From an uncultured Pseudomonadales bacterium (lineage in GTDB: Bacteria > Pseudomonadota > Gammaproteobacteria > Pseudomonadales > Porticoccaceae), in contig CAJQJT010000337.1 in the NCBI GenBank assembly GCA_905478725.1, positions 1-5,805 of the forward strand: 5,805 nucleotides of DNA, read 5' to 3'. Shown here one piece after another: positions 1 to 5,805 of the stretch. The first letter of the stretch is position 1; each line of letters opens with the position of its first letter. Below the pieces are notes generated by a model. The model was not told the origin of the DNA. It saw nothing but the letters and a program-made list of their open reading frames with translations, and ran no database searches. A program made the translations under genes and the position numbers.

Positions 1-475
1 GCAGCTGCTTAACTTCAGTTTCGACCAAAGCGCCATAGCGACCCTGGGAAACATACTGCCGCTGTAACTCTTGCGTCATACCCTCGAGAATCACCTGACG
101 AAAGATCTGCCCTTCAGCCAATCCGTTGTCACGGAGTGCATCCAGTAACTGATCAGTCTCGATCGCCTTGTTACCTTCGAGGTTTATCTCAGTTACCGCT
201 GGACGCTCGGCCAGACCGATGACCAAAACCCCATTCTCTCTGGCCATAACCACGTCGGAAAAGTAGCCTGTGCGGAAAAGCGAACGTGTCGCTGAGCGGA
301 TCGCCGGCTCATCCACAAGATCGCCAACACTGATTGGCAGAGCGGCAAAGACAGTACCTGCAGAGACCCGCTGTAACCCTTCAATGCGAATATCGTCAAC
401 CTGAAACACTGCGGCATAGGCTGAGCTGGCAAACATCAATAAGCTTAACAATAGAACGTTAAAGATTTGCTTCAT
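1..475 (-). CDS. bamA: BamA, outer-membrane protein assembly factor (N-terminal part, runs off the left edge)
   Basis: The frame is open from an ATG at 475-473 to the left edge, giving 158 complete codons of a protein normally near 800 residues. Residues 1-21 read as a signal peptide: Lys near the start, a hydrophobic core (FNVLLLSLLMF) and an AYA|A signal peptidase I site. Residues about 24-91 match POTRA domain 1 (VDDIRIEGLQRVSAGTVF, then LFRTGYFSDV and AERP). POTRA domain 2 starts near 94 (VTEINLEGNKAI) and is cut off around YVSQGRYGALVE. From family knowledge, BamA is the Omp85-type core of the BAM complex: its periplasmic POTRA domains receive unfolded outer-membrane proteins and its C-terminal barrel, absent here, inserts them. 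It lies 43 bases after rseP, the usual place. The start is well fixed because the signal peptide follows at once, but no Shine-Dalgarno sequence is visible at normal spacing. Confidence 0.97.
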   Translation of the reverse strand, partial: MKQIFNVLLLSLLMFASSAYAAVFQVDDIRIEGLQRVSAGTVFAALPISVGDLVDEPAIRSATRSLFRTGYFSDVVMARENGVLVIGLAERPAVTEINLEGNKAIETDQLLDALRDNGLAEGQIFRQVILEGMTQELQRQYVSQGRYGALVETEVKQL

Positions 476-518
476 GAAATTAGTTAAATCCAATTTTTGT
501 AGTTGTCTTTAAACGGCT
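476..518 (-). other. rseP-bamA intergenic leader without a Shine-Dalgarno sequence
   Basis: These 43 bases are the longest non-coding gap in the window and are rich in A and T. The best purine run, GGA at 491-489, is 13 bases from the bamA ATG, too far for normal use. I see no hairpin with a U-run and no good sigma-E-type promoter. Translation of bamA may rely on an unstructured A/U-rich leader or on reinitiation after rseP. Confidence 0.5.
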
Positions 519-1877
519 TTAGAAAACCCGCATAACGTCGTTATAGGTGGCAAACACCATCAATCCCATGAGCATAAAGAAGCCAACTTTGTAGCCGACT
601 ATCTGCACCGCATCCGAAACCGGCGAGCCCTTAACCATCTCAATCAGGTAGTAAACAATATGGCCGCCATCTAACACCGGAATAGGCAAAAGATTCATTA
701 CGCCGAGCATTATACTGAGAATGGCGATAAAGCGAATAAAATTGTCAAAACCAGATTTGGCTGAGTCGCCAGCGACCTTGGCAATGGTGATTGGGCCACT
801 GAGATTTTTCGGTGACAGATCACCCACTACCAACTTGCCGATGGACTTTATGACAAACAGGCTAGTTTGAGCAGTCTCTTCAGCGGCACGTACTACAGCA
901 CCAAAAACACCGTATTCGACATTGCGCAGCAACTCTTCAGGATAGCTTCCCATAGATGCGAGCTGCACACCCAGCTGACCAACCTGCTGGCCATCTCTGT
1001 CGACCATTCTTGGTACTGCAGTAACCATTAGCTGCCCTGAATCCCGCTCGATAAGCAACTCGACTGCGGTATTGGCACTAGAGGACACATTGTTAATAAA
1101 AGCTTCAACACTCAGAATATCAGTGCCATTGATCGCTACCAGCCGATCCCCTTCTCGCAGCCCTGCTGCATAGCCGGCGCCATCTTCGGCAACAGCCCCC
1201 AAGCTTAGGGCGTCTAACTTAAAGGGTGGTGTAATGCCCAGCTCCCGCAGCGGCGAAGGCTCTTCTGCTTCACGCAACCAGACGCTGACTGGCACTGCCA
1301 AGTCGTACTCTATATTGGAATTCGGATAGGTAACGGTCAATGGAATATCACCACTAGTCCCTATATAACCAAACAGCTGACGGGAGACTGCAGCCCAAGT
1401 GCTAGTGCGATGACCGTTAACCGCAACAATCTCGGTGCCGGGCTCAAAACCCGATTGCTCTGCTAGGGAACCGCTAATCACCGAGCCCGCAACTGGCGCT
1501 ATGCCACGCTCACCAGAGAGAAACACAATCCAGAAGGCCACAACCGCGAGTAAAAAATTAGCCGCCGGACCAGCAATAACAATTGCCAGGCGCTGCCAGA
1601 CAGACTTTTGGGTGAAAGCATAGGGTAGATCTTCAGCGGCGACTTCACCTTCCCGCTCATCGAGCATTTTGACATAGCCGCCCAGAGGCAAAGCTGCAAT
1701 CACAAACTCTGTGTCATGGGAGTCGCGCCAGCGAAAAAGCGGCGTACCAAAGCCAATCGAAAAGCGCTGCACTTTAACGCCGCAGCGTCGCGCCACCCAA
1801 AAGTGGCCGAACTCATGAAAGCTGACTAATACACCTAGGGCAATTAAGGTGAAAAAGATTGTCTGTAAAAGATCCAT
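519..1877 (-). CDS. rseP: RseP/MucP site-2 zinc metalloprotease (regulated intramembrane proteolysis)
   Basis: The product is 452 residues, about the usual family length (E. coli 450). The zinc-binding HEFGH lies at residues 21-25 in the first membrane segment, and the third-ligand motif NLLPIPVLDGG has its Asp at 403. A second hydrophobic segment follows GPAANF (103-108), and two more lie near 378-398 and 427-446, giving the four-segment S2P topology. Two periplasmic PDZ domains lie between: about 125-195 (GSVISGSLAEQSGFEPGTEI) and about 222-290 (GAGYAAGLREGDRLVAINGT). From family knowledge, RseP cleaves the anti-sigma factor RseA (MucA in pseudomonads) inside the inner membrane after a first periplasmic cut by DegS/AlgW, releasing sigma-E/AlgU, and it also clears remnant signal peptides. 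All catalytic residues are present, so it should be active. The ATG at 1877 follows the dxr stop by 3 bases; a weak GAG about 9 bases upstream may serve as ribosome binding site. Confidence 0.98.
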   Translation of the reverse strand: MDLLQTIFFTLIALGVLVSFHEFGHFWVARRCGVKVQRFSIGFGTPLFRWRDSHDTEFVIAALPLGGYVKMLDEREGEVAAEDLPYAFTQKSVWQRLAIVIAGPAANFLLAVVAFWIVFLSGERGIAPVAGSVISGSLAEQSGFEPGTEIVAVNGHRTSTWAAVSRQLFGYIGTSGDIPLTVTYPNSNIEYDLAVPVSVWLREAEEPSPLRELGITPPFKLDALSLGAVAEDGAGYAAGLREGDRLVAINGTDILSVEAFINNVSSSANTAVELLIERDSGQLMVTAVPRMVDRDGQQVGQLGVQLASMGSYPEELLRNVEYGVFGAVVRAAEETAQTSLFVIKSIGKLVVGDLSPKNLSGPITIAKVAGDSAKSGFDNFIRFIAILSIMLGVMNLLPIPVLDGGHIVYYLIEMVKGSPVSDAVQIVGYKVGFFMLMGLMVFATYNDVMRVF

Positions 1878-1880
1878 AAA

Positions 1881-3071
1881 TTACTTCTCTAGTCTTTTAA
1901 TATAAGCACTACTGTAAAGACGCGCCTGATTGTCGGACTCTTGGACTGCTTCAAGTGATTCTGGTTCACTGATAACCTGACTATTCAACGTCTGCTCGAC
2001 GACATCGGCGATTTGAGTAAAACCGATTCGCTCATCGAGAAATGCTTGCACCGCAATCTCATTCGCCGCATTGAGTATAGTCGCTGCATTGGCGCCTGCC
2101 TGAGCAGCAGCTCTGGCGATTGCTAAACAGGGAAACGCTTGCATATCAGGCTTTTCGAAGTCCAAACGGGCAATTTCAAACAGATTTAAATTAGCCACAC
2201 CAGACTCTATACGCTGAGGCCAGGCTAAAGCATGAGCTATAGGCGTTCGCATATCAGGGTTACCCAATTGGGCCAGCACTGAACCATCTGAGTACTGCAC
2301 CAGTGAGTGGATAATACTCTGTGGGTGCACCACCACTTCGATGGACTGTTCGGGAACGGCGAATAACCAGCAGGCTTCAATCAACTCAAGGCCCTTGTTC
2401 ATCAAGGATGCTGAATCTACCGAAATTTTTCGCCCCATACTCCAGTTTGGGTGGGCGCAGGCCTGGTCTGGCGTCACACCGTGCATCTGCTCAAGGGTCA
2501 TGCCGCGGAAAGGTCCGCCGGAGGCCGAGAGCAATAACTTCTCGACGCCGCTATTACTGCTGGCACTCGCAGAAGAGCCACAGCCTGCTGGCAGACACTG
2601 AAATATTGCGTTGTGCTCGCTGTCGATGGGCAATAGCAGCGATCCTGAATCGGCCACAGCTTGCATAAACAAGCCGCCGGCCATCACCAAAGCTTCTTTA
2701 TTGGCGAGTAATATTTTCTTTCCAGCATGCACTGCAGCCAGAGTTGGCACCAGACCCGCTGCGCCGACAATCGCCGCCATTACTGTATCAACAGCGGCAT
2801 CATTGGAAACCTTGCAAAGTGCATCTACACCATAGATCGCTTCGGTAGTCGAGCCGCCGGCGCGCAACATGGCTTGTAACTGCTCGGCAAGAGCTGCATC
2901 GCCTACAACGGCAAATTTGGGATTAAACTGTAGACACTGCTCAGCCAACTTATCTATCTGAGTATGAGCAGTGAGTGCAAAAATCGCGTATTTATCCTGG
3001 TGTCGAGCAATCACATCAAGGGTGCTGACACCTATGGATCCGGTTGCACCAAGTACAGTGATCATTTGCAT
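1881..3071 (-). CDS. dxr: 1-deoxy-D-xylulose 5-phosphate reductoisomerase (DXR)
   Basis: The product is 396 residues (E. coli 398). It converts 1-deoxy-D-xylulose 5-phosphate to 2-C-methyl-D-erythritol 4-phosphate with NADPH and a divalent metal, the committed step of the MEP isoprenoid pathway. Visible motifs: the NADPH-binding GATGSIG at 8-14; ANKEALVM at 123-130; the metal ligands Asp150 and Glu152 in [17 protein letters not shown] at 182-188; the flexible active-site loop [16 protein letters not shown] at 207-222; and MNKGLE at 224-229 with the third metal ligand Glu229. All expected catalytic residues are there. Residues 162-175 form a Ser/Gly/Ala-rich stretch in a variable region just before the SASGGPF strand. 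The start at 3071 aligns M1 with E. coli M1 relative to the nucleotide motif; an in-frame ATG two codons later is an alternative. The gene begins 3 bases after the cdsA stop with no clear Shine-Dalgarno sequence, suggesting translational coupling. Confidence 0.98.
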   Translation of the reverse strand: MQMITVLGATGSIGVSTLDVIARHQDKYAIFALTAHTQIDKLAEQCLQFNPKFAVVGDAALAEQLQAMLRAGGSTTEAIYGVDALCKVSNDAAVDTVMAAIVGAAGLVPTLAAVHAGKKILLANKEALVMAGGLFMQAVADSGSLLLPIDSEHNAIFQCLPAGCGSSASASSNSGVEKLLLSASGGPFRGMTLEQMHGVTPDQACAHPNWSMGRKISVDSASLMNKGLELIEACWLFAVPEQSIEVVVHPQSIIHSLVQYSDGSVLAQLGNPDMRTPIAHALAWPQRIESGVANLNLFEIARLDFEKPDMQAFPCLAIARAAAQAGANAATILNAANEIAVQAFLDERIGFTQIADVVEQTLNSQVISEPESLEAVQESDNQARLYSSAYIKRLEK

Positions 3072-3074
3072 AAT

Positions 3075-3905
3075 CTAAAACGGGCTCAGCAGAAGGAACA
3101 ACAGAATAAACAGCGGCAGCGCAGCAATCAGACCGTCGATTCGGTCGAGTACACCGCCATGTCCAGGCAGGATGGTACCGCTGTCTTTAACGCCACTGTG
3201 ACGCTTGATCATACTCTCAAATAGATCCCCGAGAACTGAATAGAGTGACACAGGAATAACCAGCGCCAGGAGCATAACAATAGTAATTTTTTCCGGCATA
3301 AACGATGCCATGGTGGCAATTAAAATGCACTGTAAAAAAATGCCACCAAAGAATCCTTCCCAGGTTTTTCCGGGACTGACCTGTGGTGCCAACTTGCGTT
3401 TGCCAAACAGACTGCCGGCCACATAACCCCCAATATCCGCTAAGGCCACCACTGCAACGGCAAATAGCAATAACCAAGGGCCGTGGGGCTGATGGATAAT
3501 GAGCACAATAGCAATCCAGGTGGTCGACAGCAGCACTAGGCCCAAGAGGCCCAGAATAGGTCGCGGCGACCAGAGTATAGCGCTAGAGGGATAACCCTGA
3601 ACCCAGAGAAAAATGACTGCCCAGAGACAGGATGCAGCAAGACAAAAAGTCTGCCCTAGAGAAACATTCAGAGCGCCGAACAGATCTAGACTTAAGCCTG
3701 CAACGCCAAGGATTAGCACCAACAGCGCTAAATAGACGGACTTCTGGGTCTTGGCCTGAAGCCCCATCAGATTGGACCACTCCCAACCAGCTAGCAGCAC
3801 TATTGACACCATAACCAGAGAGAAATTAAGCGGATTTAAATTAAAAAGTAGCGCAAGAAAGCCCAGAACCAGCGGAATCGCTGTGATTACACGCTGTTTA
3901 AACAC
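3075..3905 (-). CDS. cdsA: Phosphatidate cytidylyltransferase (CDP-diacylglycerol synthase)
   Basis: The product is 276 residues, close to the family norm. It makes CDP-diacylglycerol from phosphatidate and CTP in the inner membrane, the precursor of all major phospholipids. Residues 231-257 fit the family signature completely: SMIKR, then KD, then LPGHGGVLDRID, carrying the acidic residues that hold the metals and CTP. A second conserved block, ADIGGYVAGSLFGKR followed by SPGKTWEGFFGG, covers 156-188. The rest is strongly hydrophobic, with segments near 7-22, 27-41, 57-75, 85-103, 117-137, 145-160, 190-202, 208-224 and 260-275. The start is GTG at 3905-3903, inside the last codons of uppS; the two genes overlap by 8 bases (GTGTTTAA). 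A GGAG nine bases before the GTG supports it. The stop lies 3 bases before dxr. Confidence 0.97.
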   Translation of the reverse strand: MFKQRVITAIPLVLGFLALLFNLNPLNFSLVMVSIVLLAGWEWSNLMGLQAKTQKSVYLALLVLILGVAGLSLDLFGALNVSLGQTFCLAASCLWAVIFLWVQGYPSSAILWSPRPILGLLGLVLLSTTWIAIVLIIHQPHGPWLLLFAVAVVALADIGGYVAGSLFGKRKLAPQVSPGKTWEGFFGGIFLQCILIATMASFMPEKITIVMLLALVIPVSLYSVLGDLFESMIKRHSGVKDSGTILPGHGGVLDRIDGLIAALPLFILLFLLLSPF

Positions 3906-4692
3906 TTATAGTCTCTCCATCAGAGGCAGCATCATCTTCAACCTGATCACGCAAACCGAAGCGACGCTGGCGAGAATAGTACTCGTCTACAGCCATATTA
4001 AGAGCAGCTGCGTCAAAATCGGGCCAGTAGCAATTCGCAAAATAGAACTCGGTATAAGCCATCTGCCAGAGCAGAAAATTACTAATACGTTGTTCACCGG
4101 CAGTCCGAACACAGAGATCAGGATCCGGAAGCCCTTCGGTTTGCAGGAACTTACCCACGGTGTCTTCGGTAATATCAGAGGGCCGCAGGCGTCCCATTTG
4201 AACTTCCGAAGCAATTTTTTGAGCCGCACTGGCAATATCCCAGCGTCCACCGTAATCAACACAGAGTACCAGGGTGAATTGGCCACTGGCGGTAAGGGTC
4301 TCAGCATCGCTAATCAAACGTTTAAGACGATCGCTGAAATGACTGCGATTGCCGACAACTTTAAGACGCACGCCATCATCACGGAGTTTTTTAGCTTCTT
4401 TTTTAAGGTAGGAGGAAAACAGCGCCATCAAACCGCGAACTTCTAACTCTGGTCGTTTCCAATTCTCACTGCTAAAAGCAAAAAGCGTAACCACCTCGAC
4501 ACCACGAGCTTTCGCTGCATGCAAAATATCGCGAATACGCTCGACGCCGGCTTCATGGCCAGCAACACCGGAGAGTCCACGCTGCTTCGCCCAGCGATTG
4601 TTGCCATCCATAATGACCGCAACATGCTTTAGGGGATGCTTGACGCTCTCAAAGTCGGAATTAGAGTCGGGTTTTGAGCCGGAATCTGCCAT
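3898..4692 (-). CDS. uppS: (2E,6E)-farnesyl-diphosphate-specific undecaprenyl diphosphate synthase (cis-prenyltransferase)
   Basis: The product is 264 residues (E. coli 253). It condenses eight isopentenyl diphosphates onto farnesyl diphosphate to give the C55 lipid carrier for peptidoglycan and other cell-wall glycans. The catalytic Asp29 sits in HVAVIMDGNNRWAKQRG (23-39); SSENWKRP (74-81) is the conserved loop; DLCVRTAGEQRISNFLLWQ (192-210) holds Arg196, Arg202 and Ser204, which bind the diphosphate of the incoming isopentenyl group, and Glu215 is the magnesium-associated acid. YGGRWDI is preceded by Asp146 where most relatives have Asn. The extra length is a Ser/Asp-rich N-terminus (1-18) and an acidic C-terminal tail (250-261), both probably disordered. 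The ATG at 4692 lies 19 bases after the frr stop, with GGTGA seven bases upstream. Its product pathway depends on dxr, two genes downstream. Confidence 0.97.
   Translation of the reverse strand: MADSGSKPDSNSDFESVKHPLKHVAVIMDGNNRWAKQRGLSGVAGHEAGVERIRDILHAAKARGVEVVTLFAFSSENWKRPELEVRGLMALFSSYLKKEAKKLRDDGVRLKVVGNRSHFSDRLKRLISDAETLTASGQFTLVLCVDYGGRWDIASAAQKIASEVQMGRLRPSDITEDTVGKFLQTEGLPDPDLCVRTAGEQRISNFLLWQMAYTEFYFANCYWPDFDAAALNMAVDEYYSRQRRFGLRDQVEDDAASDGETISV
3915..3918 (-). promoter_or_regulatory. Ribosome binding site deciding the GTG start of cdsA
   Basis: GGAG on the minus strand, nine bases before the GTG at 3905-3903 and inside the last codons of uppS. It supports the non-ATG start, since no ATG lies between the frame opening and the conserved N-terminal membrane segment. 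Confidence 0.7.
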
Positions 4693-4699
4693 CAGGTAT

Positions 4700-4704
4700 T
4701 CACC
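4700..4704 (-). promoter_or_regulatory. Probable ribosome binding site of uppS
   Basis: GGTGA on the minus strand, seven bases before the ATG at 4692. It pairs with the end of 16S rRNA in the GGAGGTGA register rather than the usual GGAG core. A perfect GGAG lies further upstream (4721-4718), too far from this ATG and inside an inverted repeat. Confidence 0.5.
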
Positions 4705-4723
4705 ATGGAGATTAAATCTCCAT
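4705..4723. repeat. Inverted repeat at the frr/uppS junction
   Basis: On the minus strand ATGGAGATTTAATCTCCAT: nine-base arms (4723-4715 and 4713-4705) match perfectly around one central base. As RNA it could fold as about seven pairs with a five-base loop. It contains the last two sense codons and the stop of frr and ends 12 bases before uppS. No U-run follows, so it does not look like an intrinsic terminator. A role in RNA processing or in controlling ribosome access to uppS is only inference. Confidence 0.6.
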
Positions 4724-5269
4724 CAGGTCCTTTTCTTTAGCTGCCAGAGCTTCGTCTATACGCGCGATAAAACCGTCAGTGATCTTTTGGATTTCATCCT
4801 GACCTTTGCGCTCTTCATCTTCACTGATATCTTTATCTTTCAGCAGCGCTTTGAGGCTCGAGAGTACATCGCGGCGAACATTGCGTACCGAAATACGTCC
4901 ATTCTCCGCTTCTGCCTTAGCCTGTTTACCGTAGACCTTGCGTGTCTCTTCGGTCAGTGCTGGCAGCGGCAGACGAATCACCGCGCCCGCAGTAGTCGGG
5001 TTCAAACCCAAATCAGATTTGAGGATGGCCTTCTCAATAGCCGGTACTAAGCTTTTTTCCCAAGGGGTCAAAGACAGTGTACGGGCGTCTTCAATAACAA
5101 TCGAAGCAGCCTGAGCCAGCGGTGTGTTAACGCCATAGTAGTCAACGGTAATACCGTCTAAAAGGCTAGGGTGAGCTCGACCTGTGCGAATTTTGTTAAA
5201 GGCATTGCCCAAAGCTTCAATCGCTTTGGTCATGCGCGTATTAGCTTCAGCTTTTAATTCATTAATCAT
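4712..5269 (-). CDS. frr: Ribosome recycling factor (RRF)
   Basis: The product is 185 residues, exactly the E. coli length. RRF acts in the cytoplasm with EF-G to split the post-termination ribosome so that it can start again. Domain I, the three-helix bundle, is formed by residues 1-30 and about 104-185; the small beta domain II lies between. Family motifs are clear: [15 protein letters not shown] (26-40), [10 protein letters not shown] (44-53), [12 protein letters not shown] (80-91), [13 protein letters not shown] (99-111), VRNVRRD (128-134, with Arg132, important for ribosome binding) and [12 protein letters not shown] (142-153). No key residue is missing. The start overlaps the end of pyrH by 8 bases (ATGATTAA) and is backed by a strong GAGGA eight bases upstream. 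pyrH-frr adjacency is widely conserved in bacteria. Confidence 0.98.
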   Translation of the reverse strand: MINELKAEANTRMTKAIEALGNAFNKIRTGRAHPSLLDGITVDYYGVNTPLAQAASIVIEDARTLSLTPWEKSLVPAIEKAILKSDLGLNPTTAGAVIRLPLPALTEETRKVYGKQAKAEAENGRISVRNVRRDVLSSLKALLKDKDISEDEERKGQDEIQKITDGFIARIDEALAAKEKDLMEI

Positions 5270-5805
5270 CTTTCTTGTCCTCTTCGATCAAAGTGCCTTC
5301 GTCGCCACCTACCACCAAGTTGAGCAATGCGCCCTGCTTGGACATACGGAAGACGCGCAGCGGCATATTATGTTCGCGACACAGACAAATAGCGGTCAGA
5401 TCCATCACTGCAAGCTTCTTGTCGAGCACCTCATCATAGGTGAGATGATCATAGAGCTCAGCCGTGGGATCAAGCATTGGATCAGCACTATAAACGCCGT
5501 CGACTTTGGTCGCTTTGAGTACAACATTGGCTTCGATCTCAATACCGCGTAAACAGGCAGCAGAGTCGGTAGTAAAGAAGGGATTGCCGGTACCGGCCGC
5601 GAAAATTACCACGTCACCATCTTTCAGATAGCGAATCGCGCGGCGACGGTCGTAGTGCTCGACAACACCACTCATAGGAATTGCTGACATAACATGGGAT
5701 GAAATATTGGTTCGCTCGAGCGCATCGCGCATCGCCAAGGCATTCATCACAGTGGCCAACATACCCATATGATCGCCGGTTACACGATCCATACCGGCCT
5801 GATTA
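5262..5805 (-). CDS. pyrH: Uridylate kinase, UMP kinase (C-terminal part, enters from the right edge)
   Basis: The frame is open to the right edge and gives 180 residues; by comparison with E. coli PyrH (241 residues) about 65 N-terminal residues, including the first glycine-rich nucleotide loop, lie outside. The enzyme phosphorylates UMP to UDP with ATP, is a hexamer of the amino-acid kinase fold and is usually regulated by GTP and UTP. The retained part starts in [16 protein letters not shown] and includes [40 protein letters not shown] and [12 protein letters not shown], all typical. In the last conserved block I read [13 protein letters not shown] where most relatives have RVFNMNKPGALL, so three positions depart from the usual pattern. 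The Met at 5792 is internal, not the start. UDP is the source of UDP-GlcNAc for peptidoglycan and LPS, which suits the envelope genes downstream. Confidence 0.97.
   Translation of the reverse strand, partial: NQAGMDRVTGDHMGMLATVMNALAMRDALERTNISSHVMSAIPMSGVVEHYDRRRAIRYLKDGDVVIFAAGTGNPFFTTDSAACLRGIEIEANVVLKATKVDGVYSADPMLDPTAELYDHLTYDEVLDKKLAVMDLTAICLCREHNMPLRVFRMSKQGALLNLVVGGDEGTLIEEDKKDD
5278..5282 (-). promoter_or_regulatory. Ribosome binding site of frr
   Basis: GAGGA on the minus strand, eight bases before the frr ATG and inside the acidic/lysine-rich last codons of pyrH. It is the strongest Shine-Dalgarno match in the window and fits independent loading of ribosomes on frr. Confidence 0.75.

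Larger units (their letters stand above)
4689..4728. repeat. Short direct repeat bracketing the frr/uppS junction
   Basis: The nine bases CCATCAGGT (plus strand) occur at 4689-4697 and again at 4720-4728, 31 bases apart. On the coding strand each copy reads ACCTGATGG; the similarity continues as AGATT after one copy and CAGATT after the other. One copy lies in the last codons of frr, the other provides the uppS start codon. It may be a relic of a local duplication or chance. Confidence 0.5.

Noticed and set aside
193..432. Minus-strand open frame of 79 codons at the left end
   Set aside because: It is out of frame with bamA, whose signal peptide and POTRA domain are clear in the other frame through the same bases.
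520..570. Possible sigma-E promoter for bamA at the end of rseP (a TCTAA, -10-like, on the minus strand)
   Set aside because: No AACTT-type -35 element lies at 15-17 bases upstream. E. coli has such a promoter, but I cannot support one here.
2321..2668. Plus-strand open frames of 115 and 86 codons inside dxr
   Set aside because: They are opposite well-conserved Dxr motifs and have no family resemblance; shadows only.
3772..4446. Plus-strand open frame of 224 codons antisense to uppS and the start of cdsA
   Set aside because: It lies wholly opposite two clearly recognised genes, resembles no family I know, and its composition is what an antisense frame of these genes would give.
4705..4723. 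Inverted repeat as an intrinsic terminator after frr
   Set aside because: The stem is AT-rich in its centre and no U-run follows; uppS starts 12 bases later in the same direction.
4598..5050. Plus-strand open frame of 150 codons across the frr/uppS junction
   Set aside because: Antisense shadow of frr and uppS; no recognisable domain.
1..5805. Mobile elements, CRISPR, tRNA/rRNA genes, toxin-antitoxin or other accessory systems
   Set aside because: The whole window is filled by seven conserved core genes with gaps of 43 bases or less; nothing of this kind is visible.

Overview
This window is a compact, single-direction block of seven essential housekeeping genes, all on the minus strand and so transcribed from the right edge to the left. 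The proteins are gammaproteobacterial in type, with an outer-membrane assembly gene at the end. The order pyrH-frr-uppS-cdsA-dxr-rseP-bamA is, as I recall it, the order in pseudomonads and many marine gammaproteobacteria; E. coli places dxr directly after frr. Base composition looks close to half GC, lower than in Pseudomonas, so a marine or environmental gammaproteobacterium outside Pseudomonas itself is my best inference. I cannot name a genus from sequence alone.

Layout in the direction of transcription: the C-terminal three quarters of pyrH (UMP kinase) runs in from the right edge (5805-5262). Next come frr (ribosome recycling factor, 5269-4712), uppS (undecaprenyl diphosphate synthase, 4692-3898), cdsA (CDP-diacylglycerol synthase, 3905-3075), dxr (first committed MEP-pathway enzyme, 3071-1881), rseP (site-2 protease of the envelope-stress pathway, 1877-519) and the first 158 codons of bamA (475-1), which leaves through the left edge. 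pyrH/frr and uppS/cdsA overlap by 8 bases, cdsA/dxr and dxr/rseP are separated by 3 bases, frr/uppS by 19 and rseP/bamA by 43. No gene-free stretch exceeds 43 bases. I found no convincing terminator or internal promoter, which fits one transcript with translational coupling.

The genes form an envelope-growth module behind two nucleotide/translation genes. Dxr feeds the isoprenoid precursor pathway and UppS elongates the isoprenoid to the lipid carrier for peptidoglycan. CdsA makes the precursor of all phospholipids. RseP controls the stress response to misfolded outer-membrane proteins, and BamA inserts those proteins.

This is an ordinary conserved region and I see no hidden undescribed system. 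The only unexplained structure is small: a 19-base near-palindrome and a 9-base direct repeat at the frr/uppS junction, and the absence of a recognisable Shine-Dalgarno sequence before bamA and dxr.
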